A DNA stretch of 64,000 nucleotides from Carallia brachiata (taxonomy: Eukaryota; Streptophyta; Magnoliopsida; Malpighiales; Rhizophoraceae). The position numbers and the translations under genes are program-made. Where the stretch lies: the NCBI GenBank assembly GCA_021464245.1, contig JADCRB010000016.1, positions 4,271,250 through 4,335,249 on the forward strand, written 5' to 3'. Under the pieces are notes generated by a model. It saw nothing but the letters and a program-made list of their open reading frames with translations, was not told the DNA's origin and searched no databases. Shown one piece after another: positions 58,984-64,000 of this stretch. Positions within the stretch are counted from its first letter, which is position 1; each line of letters starts with the position of its first letter.

Positions 58984-60780
58984 ATAATAACAGGAACCAT
59001 TCTTGCCCAATTTGGAATGGTAACTGAAATATGGACAAAGACTATTTTTTATTGAATCTTGGAACGATGGTCGAAATATCAATAGGAATCATTCTTGCCA
59101 AATTTGGAATGGTATGTTTAAACAAGAATGACTAGCATGTTTACAAAAATTGGACTAAAATATTAGAAATAAGAACAAGTGACGTACCTGAGAATTTGGG
59201 AAAACTGCTCCAAAATTAAGATTAGGATCATGAGGTATTTGCTCCACCAAGATTAGCCATAGGGAGATAACCACTCTCAATAATCACTTCAAATCAAAAG
59301 AATGTTAGAGGAGGTTGTTGCTCTAAAATTTGAATCGTGGACAATCACTCAAGAAAACAAGAGACCTCTACTCTGAAATTGCAATGAGGAATAAGGAGAT
59401 ATCCGTTCTAAATTTTGAGATAACGAAGGGTAAGACATTTGCCCTTTATTTGGAATGGAATAGGGAATCGCGAGACAATTACTCCTCATAATTGAGAGAT
59501 GGAATCTTTTTTTCCAAAATTGACAAATGGAAGCCGTTGACTCGGAAGTTGGAATTAGGAAACATGAGACATTTGTGCTGAGATTTAAATTAGAAGATGA
59601 GAGACATTCACTTCTACATTTGGAGTATGAGATTGATAGACTGAGATATGGGACATAGGGCCTCAACTTCGAATGAAAGATCGAAATGAGAAATCAAGAG
59701 ACAATCTCTGTAAATTTTGGGGAAGAAGATAAATTGAAATAAGAGACTATAAGGCATTCACTACAAAATTAGAAACAGAAAAGTGGACGAAATCATTCGT
59801 GAAGAAAAATGATCAGACGGCTGTGAATTGTGAAGCGAGTCAATCAAAATTGAATTGTGAGATGATCACCCTCTGAAATCGGAACAAGGAATTATGAGAT
59901 TGTTGTTCACAGTCATTAGACTGGACAACAGTCAGACATACATTCAGGAATTGAAATTACGATCTTGAGATGGTGGGACAACTGCTTGCTGACATTGTGA
60001 AGAATTTGTGAGACAATCGTTTGCTAAAAATGAATGGATAATTTGTGAGACTATCGCTCACTGGACCTGGGATTGGGAACCAATTCAATCACTCAATGAA
60101 ATTAGAATTATAATTGGGAACAGTGAAACATTTGCTCACTGTAATTGGAATTAGAGTTTTGTGTTGAGTGACATTTGCTGACCGAAATTGGGATTGAAAT
60201 TAAGAACTGAGAGAAATTATCATCGAAAGAGGAATTGTAAAGTGTGAGATCATCGCTATCAGATTCAGGATTGAGAAGTCGTTACTTATAGAATCAAAAA
60301 ATTATTGCTCCCTAAATTGGATCTAAAGTTGGTGGATCGTTGCCCCCAAAGATTGGGAGTAAGAGTCAGGAGACAGTTGCCCTTTCAAATGGGAATAGAG
60401 ATTAGGAGATCATTACTTTGCTAGATGGAAGTAGAGATTGGGAGCCCATTGCCTTTTAAATTGGGAGCAAAAGAAAAATTCATGAGATGAGATCGGAATC
60501 AGAGGTCTTACTTCTTGAATTAAGAAAGGGGATTTGGAGTTTATTATTCCTTGAAATAAGAATGGGTGTCAGAATATTGTGCCCTTTAAGCTAATTGGAC
60601 TTAAACATCATTGTGGTTCAGTAAACTTGGTTGATTGGAATTAGGCGTAGTGGAAAAATGTCCCATGGTAGACGAAAGTTACTGACGTTGAATGAAATTG
60701 ATTAGGATTGGTACGACACATAGTACGGATTAGAAGGGTCTGGTAGACATAACTGATTGGAATTAAATGCAAGTGAAGTG
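58984..60780. repeat. 92-bp minisatellite resumed, grading into degenerate ~45-55-bp units
   Basis: Clear 92-bp units start at 59008 and 59100. Beyond 59160 the array decays into looser units built on AAATTGGAATNNGRRA / GAGACAATTGCTC, visible up to about 60600. The whole stretch is leader sequence of the Tat-like element, read antisense. Confidence 0.65.
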
Positions 60781-61198
60781 GTATTATGATCGCTTAACAA
60801 AATAATGAATGTATAATGCAGTAATGTGTATGTAATTTGATGCAAGAGGGAAAAAAAAAACAAGAATTAGCATTAATAGCATGAAAATAAATGTAAAACT
60901 AGAAGTACAGTAATAAAAGCAGAAAATAAAGATACGTGATGTAGTTTTATATGCATGAATTGGGTGAGAAATCCTATGCTTCCTGTCCTAAAAGGGATTC
61001 ATCTACAGGGAAGATGATTATATGGTTGTACATTAAGGGAGTGCGGTTTAAGGAACTAGACTAGGCTATTGGTTTAGCATCTCGAGCATCCCATGCGAAA
61101 GTCAAAAGCTACACGAAAGACTGCCTATCATTTCTCCCCAAACATAAAAAGTATAAGTCGAGTGTCAAGACTTTGTGAGTGTGTGGCAGGGTTTACGC
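60781..61198. other. Non-repetitive leader segment of the Tat-like element
   Basis: No gene or domain is visible. Confidence 0.4.
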
Positions 61199-61697
61199 GG
61201 GATAAGGATTTTTTTAGTCCTAAACCTTTAGGTTTTTTTACGTTTGAGTCCTAAACCTTTTTGACATTTCATTTGAGTCCTAAACTTTTTGATTTTCTAC
61301 CAAATTAGTCCCTCTGTTTAACAAAAGTGATCAATGTATTAAAAAATAATTTTAACTTTACAAAAAACTATTTAAAAAAGATTAAATATATGAATTGAAT
61401 GTCTTTTTTATAAAAAAATATACATGTTACTATTTAATTCGTATATTTGTTGATTAAAAAAATATTTAATATGCATATTTTGTTGATGAAAAAAATATTT
61501 AACTCATGTATTTAAGCTTTTTTAAATGATTTTTATTAAATTAAACTCACTTATTAATAGATTGACTACTTTTCGTAATTTAAAGGACTGATATAGTAAA
61601 AAATTAAAAGATTTAGGACTCAAATGAAATGTTAAAAAGGTTTAGGACTCAAATGTAAAAAAATCTAAAGGTTTAGAACTTTAAAAATATTTATCCC
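61199..61697. mobile_element. 499-bp foldback MITE with ~10-bp target duplication
   Basis: Starts GGGATAAGGATTTTTTTAG and ends TTTATCCC. The first ~115 bp, with three GAGTCCTAAACCTTT-type blocks, reappear as the reverse complement at the end (AGGACTCAAATG blocks). Flanks GGGTTTACGC (61189-61198) and GGGTTTATGC (61698-61707) differ by one base and form a 9-10-bp duplication, pointing to a Mutator-like origin. Confidence 0.8.
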
Positions 61698-61932
61698 GGG
61701 TTTATGCAAATGGCAGAATAAATCTACATGTCATATTAAGAAAACAGAGATAAAGAACAAAACATAAAACAGGAAATAACAATAAATGCGACATCAAGTT
61801 ATAGTAGTTTAACTCTCTAAAATTTGTCTACAATGGATTCACCAAGATGTCGTGACTTGCCTCTTGGGCGGAGGCATGGCGGACATGGAATCGACTGTTT
61901 GTAAGCCTTGTAATTGACTTTCAGAAAATGAC

Positions 61933-61945
61933 TCAGGGTCGCCAC
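61933..61945 (-). other. Primer binding site of the Tat-like element
   Basis: - strand GTGGCGACCCTGA, close to the TGGCGACTC primer site used by plant Tat/Ogre elements, preceded by an LTR end (..ACGTGGCCAG). Upstream LTR text (GTGTCTAGGCTAGTTATAG, ACCAGGCGTAACCG) also has the flavour of Tat LTRs. Confidence 0.65.
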
Positions 61946-62489
61946 TGGCCACGTAAGGTACGATTGGAACACTACAAACTACCAATTCAGGAAATCGCCT
62001 TTTTCCCAAAGCCAATGAGACTCGGTCTACTTTATTAGGATTCATTGGGGTTTGGGAGTACGGTTACGCCTGGTGAAAGCTATAACTAGCCTAGACACCC
62101 GTCACACATGACAGTACCACTCTTGACCTGACTTTATGTTTATGTTACTTCCTGCTTAATTTTTATTTGTTTGTCTCTATATGACATATAGATTATCTAC
62201 CACATATATATGCACATGCAGAATATATATACTAATTATTAATTTATTAAAAATGATTTTTAACAATTAAAAAAAAGAACACTTGATTAAAAATTTTGGG
62301 GTTTTTGAAAATATATTCGGATTCTTTTTGGTGATCCTACGCATCAAAATTTTGAAAGGAACATTTATGAAAGTATTTGGATGGTTTTTACAATAATTCA
62401 TAGCATCGAAGAAATTCTAAAACTTTTGAACATAACTCAAATGATTTTGCGGTGATCTTTAACATCGAAAAGATTGACTTTAAAAATTT

Positions 62490-62780
62490 TTGACATGAAA
62501 GGATGATGAAAAGATTAAATATTTGACATGACCAGAAGCTTAAAATTAAAATTTCACGTGACTAGATGAAAAATTAAATATTTCACATGACTGGATGAAC
62601 AATTAAATTTTGACATGACTGGAGGATGAAAAATTAAATTTTTGATATGATCAAAAGATAAAAGTTAAAATTTGATATGATCGGACGAAAAATTAAATTT
62701 TAACATGATTGGAGGATGCATAATTAAATTTTTCACTTGACTGGATTAAATTTTGACATGATCAGATGATTTTGCAGTGA
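62490..62780. repeat. Minisatellite of ~30-40-bp units
   Basis: About eight diverged units of GACATGACTGGATGAAAAAT / TAAATTTT alternate, for example at 62526, 62565, 62610, 62645 and 62700. Flanking blocks (GATGATTTTGCRGTGATCTTT ... ATCGAAAAGATT) are also repeated on both sides. Confidence 0.7.
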
Positions 62781-63014
62781 TCTTTTAGATCGAAAAGATT
62801 AATTTTGAAAATTTTGGACATGACGCGGATGATTTTAGTGATCTTTTGCACTGAAATTTTGAAAAAAGATTTTCTTAAAATATTGGGATGATTTTTATAG
62901 TAACTCGTCACACCAAAATTTTAAAAAAAATTGAGATTTTGCCAATTTTTAATAATTCAAAAGAGAAATTGGACTATCATGAAACCACACCACTTTTCGA
63001 AACAAACGACGTCA

Positions 63015-63510
63015 ACTTCCTTTGTGTGTTTTTTTTTTTTTTGAGAAATAAAACATTAAAATATGGGACCAATATACTATTGACTTTTGACTGCAAACCA
63101 GAATCTGTACAAACAAAAATTCTCATGGACTTAATTAATGTAACGAGGAAGGTAAGACATATTTGTAACAGCTCCAAATTTGACAACCCAAATTGACAAC
63201 TCATTTAAATACCTCAATACAGTAGACTTTTGAAAACAACAAAATATTGTCCCTATAACAATTCCTATTGCCGACATCCCATTATTATTTTTTTATAAAA
63301 TATTAAAATACTGAACAAATTGGCTATTGACTTTAAACTGCGAACAGTCTAAATTGTGCAAATCAAAAGATCATGTAGAGTAAATTAACACAACCTAAGA
63401 TGCAGAATTTATTTTTATGACCCTTAGAAAGAAAAATTCATGTTCGACAACTCATTTATCTTGCTTAAATCAGTGGGTTTTGCTTTATAACCTCAAAAGC
63501 AAAATTGTCC
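63015..63510. repeat. Diverged tandem duplication of ~245 bp
   Basis: 63015-63255 and 63270-63510 share the order ATAAAA.ATTAAAATA, CTATTGACTTT, CTGCRAAC, GACAACTCATTTA and a T/A-rich end. Similarity is moderate with indels. Confidence 0.5.
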
Positions 63511-63979
63511 GAAAAAAATCAATCCAAACAGTCCTCCGCACTTGAAAACCATTTTTGTTTATTTATTCTTCAGGCTATTTTTCTTTTAATAAAAGGTTGC
63601 CTATATAATTTTTTGTTGTACTGTCACTTGAAAACAAATCAGATCAAAAGATATATACATAATTACTAAATTAAAATTAAGTGGGACTATTTAAAAACTA
63701 GAATTTTCCTCTATCAACTTGGTGCTAGTAACCCAAAGCTAAAAAAGATTTTAATGTTGGTTGAGATTCTGAATAGTTAGAGTTAGTTACATGAATAATA
63801 AAGAAATTGATGTCAATAAATGCATATTAATTACTGTAAAAAATAAATAAATAAACAAAATTCAATAAATTATACAAGCATTAAAGATAAATTGCAGTGT
63901 TATGAACAAGGAAATTTGCAGAAAATTAAACAGCAGACAATAAAAGATATAAAATTAGAAAGTTTTAAAAAATGAAGAC

Positions 63980-64000
63980 ATGTATGTGTGTGTGTGTGTG
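63980..64000. repeat. (GT)n microsatellite at the window edge
   Basis: TGTATGTGTGTGTG repeat running off the end. Confidence 0.9.

Larger units (their letters stand above)
50009..64000 (-). mobile_element. Large decayed Tat-lineage Ty3/gypsy element
   Basis: From right to left on the - strand: an LTR end and TGGCGACCC primer site near 61945, a ~6.7-kb leader with minisatellites, gag (55220-54400), a short pol remnant (integrase C-terminus, 53970-53680), a ~3.4-kb region holding a LOG-like ORF, a polypurine tract AGAAAGAGGGGCAAC (50269-50283) and a 3' LTR start (TATTGTACCCCC). The LTR-to-primer junction with TGGCGAC and the GAAAGAGGGGCAAC tract are typical of plant Tat/Ogre elements. The two LTR parts visible here do not overlap, so they cannot be compared. 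The right end may lie beyond 64000. Confidence 0.65.
61946..64000 (-). repeat. Presumed 5' LTR (or LTR plus flank) of the Tat-like element
   Basis: From the primer site to the window edge there is no coding sequence but there are internal repeats (62490-62780 and the pair at 63015-63510). Tat LTRs can exceed 2 kb. The outer end is not identified. Confidence 0.4.

Overview
This is a nuclear window from a eudicot plant, quite possibly a woody one. The base composition is AT-rich, introns follow GT..AG rules, promoters and leaders are CT-rich, and all the mobile elements are plant lineages (Ty1/copia, Ty3/gypsy including a Tat-like element, L1-type LINEs, a SINE, MITEs). A LEC2-type B3 gene supports a eudicot, because LEC2 is a eudicot branch of the B3 family. 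The species cannot be told from the sequence.

Only two host genes are clear. (1) An SMG7-like/EST1-family gene on the + strand (coding exons 4022-7819, 1019 residues, frame intact across five coding exons, with a long leader intron carrying a small SINE). (2) A LEAFY COTYLEDON2-like B3 transcription factor gene on the - strand (35610-32726, six exons). All its splice junctions and its whole B3 domain are readable, but exon 1 carries one net single-base frameshift.

Everything else is mostly nested, decayed transposons. 7911-14828 is an old copia element that starts 91 bp after the SMG7-like stop codon. 16438-19653 is a non-autonomous gypsy-like element whose interior holds a PDS5 (cohesin cofactor) gene fragment. 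19960-26600 (- strand) is a copia gag plus LTR that appears to be split by an L1 LINE (22345-26190). 26780-31670 is a second LINE on the + strand. 38538-39930 looks like a solo LTR. 40540-41110 is a LINE ORF1 fragment that stops at the edge of a full-length 8.2-kb copia element (41116-49313, - strand).

From about 50.0 kb to the right edge, the sequence reads as one large, decayed Tat-lineage gypsy element on the - strand. From right to left it shows an LTR/primer-binding-site junction near 61945, a long leader filled with a 46/92-bp minisatellite, gag at 55.2-54.4 kb, a pol remnant reduced to the integrase C-terminus at 53.7-54.0 kb, and a polypurine tract at 50.27 kb. Between pol and the polypurine tract lies an intronless, full-length but catalytically broken LOG (cytokinin-activating enzyme) coding sequence. 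The leader is itself split by a 2.9-kb non-autonomous LTR element (56072-58983), and a 499-bp foldback element sits at 61199-61697.

The most interesting points are two host-gene captures inside LTR elements (PDS5 and LOG), the single-base lesion in an otherwise well-kept LEC2-like gene, the retrotransposon sitting in the 3' region of an NMD-family gene, and several distinctive tandem arrays (22-bp and 46/92-bp).
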